Shown: positions 51,186 through 61,608, counted from the stretch's first letter. The stretch is DNA of 64,000 nucleotides from Lachnospiraceae bacterium (GCA_910575155.1 CAJTDX010000002.1:124001-188000); one strand, 5' to 3'. The notes: generated from the letters alone by a model not told the origin. Program-made: numbers and translations.

Positions 51186-52352
51186 ATGAAAGATATAACG
51201 ATAACAGATACCATTAAATATATAGGAGCGGACGATAAAGATATTGACTTATTTGAGAGTCAGTACGTGGTTCCAAACGGCGTATCCTACAACTCATATG
51301 TAATTTTGGATGAAAAAGTGGCAGTGATGGATACGGTGGATCGAAGAAGGGGCGAAGAGTGGCTGAAGAATCTGGATGAAGCTCTGGCAGGAAGAAGCGT
51401 GGACTATCTGGTGGTTTCCCATATGGAGCCGGACCACGCAGCCAATGTGCAGGCGCTGGCAGAGAAGTATCCGGAGATGAAAGTAGTTGGAAATGCCAAG
51501 ACGTTCCCCATGATTGCGCAGTTTTTTGATATTGATTTATCGCAGCGGTCTTTGGTGGTGGCTGAAGGCGATACCCTGAATCTGGGAAGCCATGAGCTGA
51601 CTTTTGTCATGGCTCCGATGGTTCACTGGCCGGAGGTTATGGTGTCTTATGAGAGTTCTGAGAAGATTCTCTTTTCCGCAGATGGATTCGGAAAGTTCGG
51701 CGCTCTGGACACGGAAGAGGACTGGGCGTGTGAGGCAAGGCGTTATTACTTTAATATTGTGGGCAAATACGGCGCGCAGGTACAGGCTCTGCTGAAAAAG
51801 GCGGCAGGTCTTGATATTCGCATGATTTGTCCTCTGCATGGACCGATTTTAAAAGAAAATCTCGAATACTATATTGGAAAATATCAGGTATGGAGCAGCT
51901 ATGAACCGGAAGACGAAGGAATTTTGGTGGCGTATGCTTCCATTCATGGCAATACCGGGAAAGCGGCGGTCAAATTAAAAGAAATCTTAGAGGCGAAAGG
52001 CGCTAAGAAAGTAGCGATTACGGATTTATCCAGGGATGATATGGCCGAGGCCATTGAAGACGCGTTCCGTTATGACAAGATGGTGCTCGCCTGTGCGACT
52101 TATGACGGCGGCCTCTTCCCCTGTATGGAAGATTTTTTGCATCATTTGAAGAGCAAAACATACCGCAATCGTACGGTTGCCCTGATGGAAAATGGCTCCT
52201 GGGCGCCCACGGCGGCAAAAGCGATGCGGACAATGCTTGAACAGATGAAGGATATTACAATTTGTGACAAGACAGTTACCATTAAGTCTGCTGTGAAGGA
52301 AAGTACCGTAGCAGATATGGAAGCGCTTGCGGAGGAACTGCTTGCAAAATAA
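51186..52352 (+). CDS. FprA-family A-type flavoprotein (flavodiiron protein)
   Basis: SHMEPDHAANVQALAEKYP (di-iron ligands), MICPLHGPILKENLEYY, flavodoxin ILVAYASIHGNTGKAAVKLKEIL. Confidence 0.95.
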   Translation: MKDITITDTIKYIGADDKDIDLFESQYVVPNGVSYNSYVILDEKVAVMDTVDRRRGEEWLKNLDEALAGRSVDYLVVSHMEPDHAANVQALAEKYPEMKVVGNAKTFPMIAQFFDIDLSQRSLVVAEGDTLNLGSHELTFVMAPMVHWPEVMVSYESSEKILFSADGFGKFGALDTEEDWACEARRYYFNIVGKYGAQVQALLKKAAGLDIRMICPLHGPILKENLEYYIGKYQVWSSYEPEDEGILVAYASIHGNTGKAAVKLKEILEAKGAKKVAITDLSRDDMAEAIEDAFRYDKMVLACATYDGGLFPCMEDFLHHLKSKTYRNRTVALMENGSWAPTAAKAMRTMLEQMKDITICDKTVTIKSAVKESTVADMEALAEELLAK

Positions 52353-52367
52353 GACAGATACCACTAG

Positions 52368-52411
52368 AAAGGCTGTTTTCGTAAAGGCATTTGCGGAAAC
52401 AGCCTTTTTAT
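52368..52411 (+). terminator. Rho-independent terminator after fprA-like gene
   Basis: AAAGGCTGTTTTCG ... TGCGGAAACAGCCTTTTTA. Confidence 0.82.
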
Positions 52412-52645
52412 GCGGGGTGATTCTCATATTTTCAATATAAAAAGAGCAGCAGGCAGAGGCTTCTTAAAGATACGCTAAAGATCTCTGCAATCCCCTTGTA
52501 TTCCGATTTTTCCAACTATATAATTGGTTTGATTTGAGTCCATGCGGTAAGGACGGGGTATAACATTATGGAGAGATTAGCGGCGCAGGCAGATTTAAGA
52601 CGTTTTTCGTACTTGAATCTGGAAGCGTAAAGAATTGGTGTACAG

Positions 52646-53383
52646 ATGAGAATTGCAGTTTGTGATGATGATTTTTTTGATTTGGAACTGATATGCAAAA
52701 ATCTGAAATTTGTACTGAAAGAGCTGGCAATTGCGGCAGAAGTGACATGTTTTTCTGATGGCGGAGAATTGTTAAAAAGTATCAGGGGCGTGGGGAGCTA
52801 TCAATTGTATGTGCTGGATATTATGTTTCAGGAACGACAGATGGGGCTTATGGTTGCCAGAGAAATCTGCAGACTGGACGCCGGGGCAAAGATCGCGTTT
52901 CTTACAGGCAGCCGCGAGTATGCAATTGAAGCTTATGAACTGGGGGCGATCCATTATCTTTTAAAACCAGTGACGGAGCTGGCGGTAAAGGAAATTGTTC
53001 AGAGATGGCATATGTATGTAAACAGTCCGGGCGAATACCTTGAAATACCGCATGGAAGGGAAATCCGGAAATTTCCCAGATCTCAGATTTTATATATGAG
53101 AAGCAGGGAGCGGGGAATTGAAATCCATATGAAGCAGCATAAATGGGACTCCTGGGTGAAGTTTCCGTTCCATGCGATAGAGAAAGAGGTCTGCCAGTCG
53201 GTGTCCTTTGTAAAAATTGCCAGAGGCTGTATTGTAAATCTGGAATATGTCAGCCGCATGGACTGCGCAGAGTGTTTTCTTGCCAATGGGGAAGTCTTGT
53301 CTATCAGCCGCAGGGAGTACAGCAGCGTTCGAAACAGCTATAATGACTTTCTCTTTTGGAAGATGAAACAGGAAGAGGGCTAG
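52646..53383 (+). CDS. LytTR-family response regulator (orphan)
   Basis: MRIAVCDDDFFDLELICKNL, YVLDIMFQERQMGL, YLLKPVTELAVKEIV; LytTR RSQILYMRSRERGIEIHMKQHKWDSW...SFVKIARGCIVNLEYVSRMD. Confidence 0.9.
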   Translation: MRIAVCDDDFFDLELICKNLKFVLKELAIAAEVTCFSDGGELLKSIRGVGSYQLYVLDIMFQERQMGLMVAREICRLDAGAKIAFLTGSREYAIEAYELGAIHYLLKPVTELAVKEIVQRWHMYVNSPGEYLEIPHGREIRKFPRSQILYMRSRERGIEIHMKQHKWDSWVKFPFHAIEKEVCQSVSFVKIARGCIVNLEYVSRMDCAECFLANGEVLSISRREYSSVRNSYNDFLFWKMKQEEG

Positions 53384-53403
53384 AAGAAAGGAGCGGGGAG
53401 TTT

Positions 53404-53481
53404 ATGCATCAACGGCAGAAAGTGAACATAAGCGGTATTGTTGAAAAATGTCGAAAAAGCTATAATTTTAGGGAATGGTAG
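53404..53481 (+). CDS. Possible 25-aa small ORF (MHQRQKVNISGIVEKCRKSYNFREW)
   Basis: AAAGGAGCGGGGAG RBS immediately upstream; ends inside the following terminator stem. Confidence 0.3.
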   Translation: MHQRQKVNISGIVEKCRKSYNFREW

Positions 53482-53500
53482 ATATTACCATTCTTTTTTT
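53473..53500 (+). terminator. Rho-independent terminator
   Basis: GAATGGTA-GATAT-TACCATTC followed by TTTTTTT. Confidence 0.85.
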
Positions 53501-53734
53501 CATGATATAGGAAATTCCTCCGGATTTCTTATGTCACAAAAAGCCCTCCGGGCAGGATGCGCACGCGTACAGTAGATATTAGCCGCTAAAGCGGCAGCAC
53601 GCGGCGCAGCAAACCGTTCAAGTCCCTCATGAATGAGGGATTCAGGGAGTTGAAGCGGACTACTTGTTCTATAAAAAAGTTCCGGAAGTTCTTATATGAA
53701 AAGAATAAACAGGTACATCTGCACGAGAGGAAAT

Positions 53735-54463
53735 ATGTCAAGGGAGGAAAATAGTGTGAACAAGGGAAGAATTTTAGTGGCAGAAGGCGATGAGAAATTA
53801 AGCGCCGCCATAAAAAAGAAACTTGAAAAGAGCGCGTACCAGGTTATCCTGGCAGGATCCGCCAGAGAGGCGGAGGCAGTGGTGAAGAAGGAAAACCTGG
53901 ATTTAATATTGCTTGAGACAGAACTGCCGGACGGGAGCGGTCTGGAGTTCTGCAAACGGATCCGCAAAACCATTTTTACGCCGGTTGTGTTTGTGGGAGG
54001 TACAAGCGACGGAGATATGATTGTGGAGGCTTTGAACAATGGAGGCGACGATTATATGGCAAAACCTCTGGATCTGCGGGTACTTCTTGCAAGGATAGAA
54101 TCCAATATCCGCCGCCAGCGGTCATACAGAAAAGATGTGATGAAAGGGGAGGTTATTGCGTTTCGTCAGTTTAAGGTAGATTTATCCACGCATATGGTTT
54201 GGAAAACAGATGAAAACGGCAGGAATCCAAGGAAGCTGCATTTATCTCCCATAGAGTACAAGCTGCTGGAGCTGTTTATTTCCAATATCGGAAGGCTGCT
54301 GACCTATGAAGAAATCTATCAGTATATCTGGAAAACGGATGATCTGGGGGATATCCGCACGGTGATGGTGCATGTCTCGAATCTGAGGAAGAAGATTAAT
54401 TACCTGGATCATGATATGATTCAGACTGTGCGGGGTACCGGGTATGTGTTCTGCGACAGATAA
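53735..54463 (+). CDS. OmpR-family response regulator (orphan)
   Basis: RILVAEGDEKLSAAIKKKLEKSAYQVILAGSAREAE, DDYMAKPLDLRVLLARIESNIRR; winged helix SPIEYKLLELFISNIGRLLTYEEIYQYIW. Confidence 0.92.
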   Translation: MSREENSVNKGRILVAEGDEKLSAAIKKKLEKSAYQVILAGSAREAEAVVKKENLDLILLETELPDGSGLEFCKRIRKTIFTPVVFVGGTSDGDMIVEALNNGGDDYMAKPLDLRVLLARIESNIRRQRSYRKDVMKGEVIAFRQFKVDLSTHMVWKTDENGRNPRKLHLSPIEYKLLELFISNIGRLLTYEEIYQYIWKTDDLGDIRTVMVHVSNLRKKINYLDHDMIQTVRGTGYVFCDR

Positions 54464-54708
54464 GGCAGAAAAAAATTTTCAGACACGCTCTGAGACGGGA
54501 AACTTATAGTTAGCTGGATAAGCGGTATGCCGCGGAACTGGTGATGGAAGTATTTGAGGCGTCATAATTTGCCGATATTTTCAGCTGAAGATGAATGAAA
54601 TATAGAAAAATTTCATAAAATATTTTTTGCGTCCTTAGAAAATAATTGGATATCTGAACAAATATTATATAGAAATAAAAATAAATTTATAATAAATATA
54701 TAATTTTG

Positions 54709-54737
54709 TTGACAAGGTATATAGAGAGTGTTAAGCT
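54709..54737 (+). promoter_or_regulatory. Candidate promoter for the RHS locus
   Basis: TTGACA-N17-TAAGCT. Confidence 0.6.
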
Positions 54738-54855
54738 GTAAGAAGAAGGAGGTTTTAAAAGACGTTTCTATCCAAATAAAGGGTCGGTCAAAAAGCTGTG
54801 TCCAGCCGGAAAGAATATATAAAGAGGGGCAAAAATTAAGAAAGGGAGAAAAAGA

Positions 54856-56409
54856 ATGAAGAGAAAACAAATATTATGTATCTTATGCGCAGCAGCAGTT
54901 TTGCTGACGTCTGCGCCGTATACGCCGGAACATGCGTATGGCAGCGAGCCTGTAAAGGCAGAAAACAAAGAAAATATATGGGAAGATGAAACGGGTAGTT
55001 ATGAGGTGCTGGAACAGGATTCCCAGGGAAGAGAACTTGTAGCGCGCAGTGGGGATAGTTACATCACTACAGAGTATGACGACGCAGCTCAAAAAACCAT
55101 TCAATATTATTCTCAGGGACCTTTGGAAGGGAATAATTTCACACAGAAGACAACTGTACAGGAGATCGAAGAGAATGAATTTTGCAGCGTCATGATCGTT
55201 ACGACGGAGACGGAATCCGGGACAGTCGTAGAAGAATATGACAAAGACGATAATCTTACCAGGTATGTATCGAAAGATGGAAATGTCAAGGTTAATGAAT
55301 ATCAGGACGGGAATCTGCTTAAGGTTGTAGAGCCATATACCGGAACAGAGGAAGATGCTTTGCATACGGCGACTTATGAATACGACGCGGCTGGTAATAA
55401 GACGGCGGAATACAGCCCGGCGGCATTGAATGAAGATGGCAGTATCAGTTACTTTATTCAGAAATATACATATGATGAGAAGGGCAACAGGATTTCTTAT
55501 CAAAAAACGGTAAATGATCCTGGGGAAGCAGAAGCTTATGTCAGGACGGATTATGAGTATGACGAAGACAGGAATATGGTGAAAACAACGGAATATGATA
55601 AGGATGGCAGCGTGCTTGCCATTGCCCAGTTTGTTTATGACGAAGACGGAAATAAAATCCGTCAGTATACGGGGCTTACATCACCTCTTGTTATTAATGG
55701 ATTAGATCAGGTAACGCCGGGAGCGGACAAGGAATATAATGTTACCAGTTATGAATATGAGGACGGACAGCTTGTAAAAGAGACAGATCCGGAGGGAAAC
55801 AGCGTGGTATTTCGTTACGGTGAAAATGGGATGCTGGCGGAAAAAATCGACAAGGATGGAACCCGCTATGAATATACGTACCGCGAGGGGGTTTTCCGGG
55901 AATCAGAAAAGGTTTTCTACCCTGGAAATGAAACGGATATTCCGGACGAGACCAAACAATACATACAGGAAGAGGAAGAAGACGGTTCTTATGGGATGCT
56001 GACAGAAATCAGGGAAAATGGAAAGTCTGTTCAGTACAGTTATAACGGGGACGGTTCTCTGGCGCAGGAGACAGATCAGAACGGGAACAAAGTTTCCTTT
56101 GAGTATGACGAGGGACAAAACCTGGTGTCCATAACCGTGGAGGACAAGAATAAGGAGCTGATCGGTAAAACTGGATATGACTACAACAAAGACGGTTCTC
56201 TCGCAGAAATCAAAGACAAAGACGGACAGACTGTGGTAGCGTATGATCACAGTCAGGAAAGGAATCAGAAGATTGAGACGGCCGGGAATGGGAACCGTAC
56301 CGAGTATAATTACGATATCAATGGACTGCCAGTGGAAATGAAGATATTCCATGGAGAACAGGAGAAAGCCGCCAGTATAAGTATGAGTATGCAGTGGATG
56401 GCACGATGA
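54856..56409 (+). pseudogene. RHS/YD-repeat secreted protein, N-terminal fragment (frameshifted from next ORF)
   Basis: Signal peptide MKRKQILCILCAAAVLLTSAPYTPEHAYG; many YEYDxxGN YD repeats; reading frame lost near 56365-56373. Confidence 0.8.
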
Positions 56410-58352
56410 AAGAAGAGACGGAGCAGGTACAGGGGACAGGCACAGCGTATGATTATGACGGCATGGGAAGGCTTAAATGCGAGACGCAGACGGATGGAGA
56501 AGACGAATCTGTGGTTCAGTATTCTTATGATGAGTCCGGGAATCGTACCAGGATTTTGACAGAAGAGGAAATGATTCAGAACGAATATGATGGTGCAAAC
56601 CGTCTGACAGATGCAAACGGAGAGAACGTTTCTTATGATCAGAATGGTAACTTGACCCGGTGGGGAGACCGCACTTACACGTATGACGTAAAAAACCGCC
56701 TGGTACAGGTACAAAGTCAGGAGCATACGATAAGTTATGAGTATGATGTGAACGGCCGTCTGATTGGCAGAAATGCAGACGGGGCAGAAGAGCAGTTTGT
56801 CTGGGCACAAGAGAACCTGATTGCCAAAATCGGGGAAGCTGCCACATATTATTATACGGATTTGGGTGCAGAGGTAAAAGCCTCCGAAAGTGAAGAGGGA
56901 AAACAGTATTATGCCAGCGGAAAGCGTGGAGATATCCTTGAGATCACAGATGAAAGCGGGGATACAGCGGAACAAAAGGATTACAGCGCTTTGGGAGAAA
57001 CGAAAGCAGAAGGAAACATCAGAAAAGCACAGGATACAAAAGAATCTTCGGATAGCTTTGAGCTGGGATATACTGGTAATTTTTATGATAATGACACAGA
57101 ATTGGTTTATCTGAATGCACGGTTTTATAGTCCTGAGTTAGGTTGTTTTCTGTCTGAAGACACGTTGTCAGGAGATGAGGAGGAGTTGATGACTCTGAAC
57201 CGCTATGCATACTGTAAACAGGATCCGGTAAATTATGTAGATCCTTCGGGGCATTGGTCGACAGCAGATCATAGGGCAATTTCAAAAGCAGCTCTTTCAA
57301 GTAATGGATATGGGAATAATCAGCGTATGAATGATTGTGTTAAAGATGCAGTCTTTTGGGCAGATGATGTGCTTCATTATAAGAATGTTTCCCAGGATCT
57401 TGAGATATCTGAGAGAAGTAAAAACCGTCTGGATATCGGAAGTTTAGAGGCATATTGCGATAAAGATCTTGCGCATATTATAAAAAATGGTGAGGGCAGC
57501 TATAAAGAGAATCGTTATTGGGCGCCATATCATGGGCGTGGTGAGTATTACAAATATCTGCCGTATATACTGGGGCTTGTGCTCCAGTTCCAAAAGGGTT
57601 ATCAGATTAAAAACCTTGCCTTACGTAATGATAGCGCAATATATCAGCAAATGAATTTTGATATGCTGATTCATTTATCAGGTATTTATGAGTACAATAA
57701 AGAAAAAGAAACTGACGAGAAATATATTTTATCAAGGCAGGAATATAGCTATCTGATTTTGGGTATCGCGCTGCATCTGGTGGAAGATTTGTGGGCACAT
57801 GTGGCAGTTATCAATGACACGAAGGCAGATCTTGATGCAAATAAAAAATATTTAACAGGTGTAGAAGAACTGAAATCTTTGTTGTATACCAGGAAACTTC
57901 CGCTTTCTTATCTTCATTTATTTTATTTTTGTCCCGATAAATCAGAAATTGTAAATGGGAAGAAGAAGTCATATTATGATATTATACATAGAGAGCTGGC
58001 AGAAGGAAACAGAACGAGCGCTACGAACCGAAGAGCGTATGCAAAGAATGCAGCGGAACGATTATTATATTATTATAAGAATGGGTATATTATGCATTCC
58101 GGAAATCAGAAACTGACAGGAACAGATCAGGCGAATGCAGCGGACATAAAGAAGCTGAACGTATCTAAATGTGCAAGGGGAAATTTGAATGTACAAAATT
58201 ATAGACTAAAAGATGGAAGACCCATACAATATGGAAGATATGTTTGCGGAGCATGCGAAGAAGGTAAAGCAGACGCTTGTTATCGGATATATTATTATGA
58301 TAAAGGAAAGGGAAAAGGGCTGGCTTATATGTTTTTGAAGACAGTAAAATGA
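56394..58352 (+). pseudogene. RHS protein C-terminal fragment: YD repeats, RHS core, putative Zn-dependent phospholipase C/nuclease-like domain
   Basis: FELGYTGNFYDNDTELVYLNARFYSPELGCFLSEDTLSGDEEELMTLNRYAYCKQDPVNYVDPSG core, then HWSTADHRAISKAAL ... ALHLVEDLWAHV. Confidence 0.85.
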
Positions 58353-58371
58353 CAGTAATGGGTGAAGTCAT

Positions 58372-59943
58372 ATGAAAATGAGAACAAAGAAATTAACAAC
58401 ACTGATCTTGACATTTATTTTAATGATAAATAGTTCAGGATTTTATACAGGGGATGCAAAGGCATCCCCCGCTATAACGGAAATGAATAAAAGGACGAAT
58501 TATTGTCAGGTAACGCCAGACCAGGCGGTAAAAGGCGGAGGAGAGAACACAGAACAGAAATTAGAGTTTGGAAAGAGACAGGAAGGCAGACTTCTGCCGG
58601 ATACAGAGAGGCAGAATTACAAACTGACGTTAAAAAGTTCTGGTAAGCTGACGATTCACCTGGAAGGGGATATAGAGAAACTTGCCGTACGTCTTACAGA
58701 TGAGAAGGGAAAAGGCTGGGGACCGCGTGGAACAACAGAAGGAGGAAAATATACCTACCAGCTTAAAAAAGGGACCTACCATTATCAGGTAAAAGCCAGG
58801 GAAGGTACTGTGATTGCGGAAACAGGACTGGATTATGCCATAACAGCCAGGTTTCAGTCTGCAAAGGCAAAGTATGAGAATAATACCACGCGGAAACAGG
58901 CGGTAAATTTGCCGTTACATAAAATTATTTCTGGTCATCTTGCGCAAAATGCCCCTGTAGAGTATTATAAAATCGACTTAAAAAGAGCAGCTTTTTTTGC
59001 TTTTTCCATTACTACTCAGACGGTAGATAAAACGCCAGAGACTTTTGTAGTATCTTTGTATAACAGCAGTGGGAAGAAGATCGACGTTTTTGAGAATCCT
59101 GATTGGATAGAAATGGAAAAAGAGTTTTACGATTACTATCCATATGAACGGTGGGGTGATTGGTGTTTTGACGGAGAGGGTGAGTACAGAGGAATGCGCC
59201 ATGTTTTGCCTTCAGGGACTTACTATGTGGGGATAAGTGTCAAGCGTGATGAAAATGGCAGAGTCCCGGCGTCAGCCAGATATGGACAGTATGAAATGTA
59301 TGCATCACGTTGGTATTTGGGAGTAGAAGTGAAATTATCTCAAAAAACGGCAGAATATACAGGAAAGAAGATCAAACGTCCGAAGATAATTTTGAAAGAA
59401 TATTCAGATGATCCGGGATATGAAGATGGGGCACCATATGATGTGAAACAATTTTATGGAATTTATGATATGACAAGAAATAAAAAGGTGTGGGATATCC
59501 GGGAAATTGGAAGGTACATGATAGGAGGAAGTACGACATCAGTTACGAGATATATCGATGGAAGTAATGCTCGCACCATATTTACAGTAACGCCAGTTCA
59601 GGGAAAGATTAATCGTGTAAGAAGTACGAAACCGGGGCAGATTGAACTGTTATTAAAGAAAAATGTTCCGTCTACTGGCTATCAGATCCAAATAGCCAAA
59701 GATAGAAATTTCCGAAAATCCAGAAAAACGATGAAAACTCTTGAAACCAATAAAACAATTAAAGGACTTTCTTCAGGAAAAAGATATTATGTGAGAATGA
59801 GAAATTATAAAGATGTAATGACAGGCTATAATTGGGGATATTGGCAGAAAAAAGAAGATGGAACAGAAGAATATTGTAGATGGCTCTTTCAGGATTCTAT
59901 TTACGGAAAATGGAGCAAGCCCAGAGCGATTATATGTAAATAA
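58372..59943 (+). CDS. Secreted protein: pre-peptidase-like beta domain + Ig/Fn3-like C-terminus (paralog A)
   Basis: Signal peptide MKMRTKKLTTLILTFILMINSSGF; YKLTLKSSGKLTIHLEGDIEKLAVRLTDEKGKGW; C-terminal STGYQIQIAKDRNFRKSRKT...GLSSGKRYYVRMRNYKD. Confidence 0.85.
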   Translation: MKMRTKKLTTLILTFILMINSSGFYTGDAKASPAITEMNKRTNYCQVTPDQAVKGGGENTEQKLEFGKRQEGRLLPDTERQNYKLTLKSSGKLTIHLEGDIEKLAVRLTDEKGKGWGPRGTTEGGKYTYQLKKGTYHYQVKAREGTVIAETGLDYAITARFQSAKAKYENNTTRKQAVNLPLHKIISGHLAQNAPVEYYKIDLKRAAFFAFSITTQTVDKTPETFVVSLYNSSGKKIDVFENPDWIEMEKEFYDYYPYERWGDWCFDGEGEYRGMRHVLPSGTYYVGISVKRDENGRVPASARYGQYEMYASRWYLGVEVKLSQKTAEYTGKKIKRPKIILKEYSDDPGYEDGAPYDVKQFYGIYDMTRNKKVWDIREIGRYMIGGSTTSVTRYIDGSNARTIFTVTPVQGKINRVRSTKPGQIELLLKKNVPSTGYQIQIAKDRNFRKSRKTMKTLETNKTIKGLSSGKRYYVRMRNYKDVMTGYNWGYWQKKEDGTEEYCRWLFQDSIYGKWSKPRAIICK

Positions 59944-59979
59944 CAATTTATTTTATGGGCGAAAGTTTTATGAAGATCC

Positions 59980-60064
59980 AAAGCGTGTTTGAAAAATTAT
60001 TCCCACTGTATACAGCTTTCACTTTGCAGAATATTTGTCAGAAAGCATTTCTCAAACACGCTTT
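59980..60064. repeat. 85-bp element with 13-bp perfect terminal inverted repeats (MITE-like candidate or RNA stem)
   Basis: AAAGCGTGTTTGA (59980-59992) ... TCAAACACGCTTT (60052-60064). Confidence 0.65.
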
Positions 60065-60081
60065 AGGGATAATGGAGACAT

Positions 60082-61608
60082 ATGAAAATGAGAACAAAGA
60101 AACTAACAACACTGATCTTGACATTTATTTTAATGGTGAATAGTTCAGGATTTTATACAGGGGATGCAGAGGCATCCCCTGCTATAACAGAAATGAATAA
60201 AAGGGCAGATGATTGGCAGGTAACGCCAGACCAGGCGGTAAAAGGCGGGGCGGAAAACTCAGACCAGAAATTAGAATTTGGAAAGAAACAGGAAGGCAGG
60301 CTTTTGCCGGGAACAGAGAGCCAGGATTACGAACTGACATTAAAAAGCTCTGGGAAGCTGACAGTTCATCTGGAAGGGAATATAGAGAAACTCTCCATGC
60401 GTCTTACGGATGAGAACGGAAAAGGCTGGGGACCGCGGGGATCAACAGAAGGAGGAAACTATACCTACCAGCTTAAGAAAGGAACCTATCATTATCAGGT
60501 AAAAGCTGTGGAGGATACTGCGCTGACAGAAACAGGACTGGCGTATGCCATAACAGCTGGGTTTCAGTCTGCGAAGGCAAAGTATGAGAATAACACCACG
60601 CGGAAGCAGGCGGTAAAACTGCCGTTGAGTAAGACATTTTTCGGTCACCTGGCACAAAACGCGCCGACAGAGTATTACAAAATTACGTTAAAAAGAGTAT
60701 CTTATCTTGCTGTTTCTATTAATACGCAAATTACAGATAAAACGCCGGAGACGTTTGTGGTATCTTTGTATAACAAAGAAGGAAAGAAAATTTCTGATTG
60801 GGAGAATCCAGACTGGGTAGCTTTGGAGAAAAAAGACAATGAAACAGGTGGTGGGTTCGGGTTTGGAAGTTGGGTATCAAATATAGATGGTCAGGATGAA
60901 GGATTGAGAGAAGCCCTGGATGCGGGGACTTATTATATTGGGGTCAGCATCAAACGGGATGAGAATGGAAAGGTACCGGCATCGGCAAGGTATGGACAAT
61001 ATGCGCTTTATGCAACCTCTTATGGTCTGGGGGTAGAGTTGAAGTTATCTCATAAGACAGCCGAATATACCGGCAAAAGGATAAAACGTCCGAAGATAAC
61101 TTTGAAGGAATATCCCAATGATCCATATTATGATTTTTGGGCGCCGTATGAAGTAAAAGAGTTTGATAGAGTAAGCACGATGACAGACTACAACGAGTTT
61201 GGGATAATAAAAGAGATTGGAAGATATTGTATAGGAGGAGGGGGAAGCTCTTTATATAATCCAGGAGGCGCGCATGCTTATACCATATTTACGGTAACGC
61301 CAGTCCAGGGGAAGATCAAACGTCTGAAAAGTGAAAAAAAAGGAGAAGTTCAGGTGTCGCTGAAGAAAAACGCCCCGTCCACCGGTTACCAGATCCAGAT
61401 AGCAAGGGATAAGAATTTTAAAAAATCCAGAAAGACGATCAAAACATTAAAAGTAAAGGAAACCATAAAGGGTTTGTCTTCCGGGAAAAAGTATTATGTG
61501 CGGATCAGAAATTATAAGGATGTGGAGACATGTTATTGCCCCTTTACAACAGTTTGGGAATCTATTTATGGAAAATGGAGCAAACCCAGAGTAATTATGT
61601 GTAAGTAG
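60082..61608 (+). CDS. Secreted protein, tandem paralog B of 58372..59943
   Basis: Near-identical signal peptide and N-terminal half; same Fn3-like C-terminus. Confidence 0.87.
   Translation: MKMRTKKLTTLILTFILMVNSSGFYTGDAEASPAITEMNKRADDWQVTPDQAVKGGAENSDQKLEFGKKQEGRLLPGTESQDYELTLKSSGKLTVHLEGNIEKLSMRLTDENGKGWGPRGSTEGGNYTYQLKKGTYHYQVKAVEDTALTETGLAYAITAGFQSAKAKYENNTTRKQAVKLPLSKTFFGHLAQNAPTEYYKITLKRVSYLAVSINTQITDKTPETFVVSLYNKEGKKISDWENPDWVALEKKDNETGGGFGFGSWVSNIDGQDEGLREALDAGTYYIGVSIKRDENGKVPASARYGQYALYATSYGLGVELKLSHKTAEYTGKRIKRPKITLKEYPNDPYYDFWAPYEVKEFDRVSTMTDYNEFGIIKEIGRYCIGGGGSSLYNPGGAHAYTIFTVTPVQGKIKRLKSEKKGEVQVSLKKNAPSTGYQIQIARDKNFKKSRKTIKTLKVKETIKGLSSGKKYYVRIRNYKDVETCYCPFTTVWESIYGKWSKPRVIMCK

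Noticed and set aside
54883-56975. Minus-strand ORFs (206, 149, 221 aa) antisense to the RHS gene
   Set aside because: I/V/F-rich antisense translations of YD repeats; artefact.
59955-60143. 62-aa ORF in the paralog spacer
   Set aside because: Spans the 85-bp inverted repeat and runs out of frame into the start of paralog B; no family resemblance.
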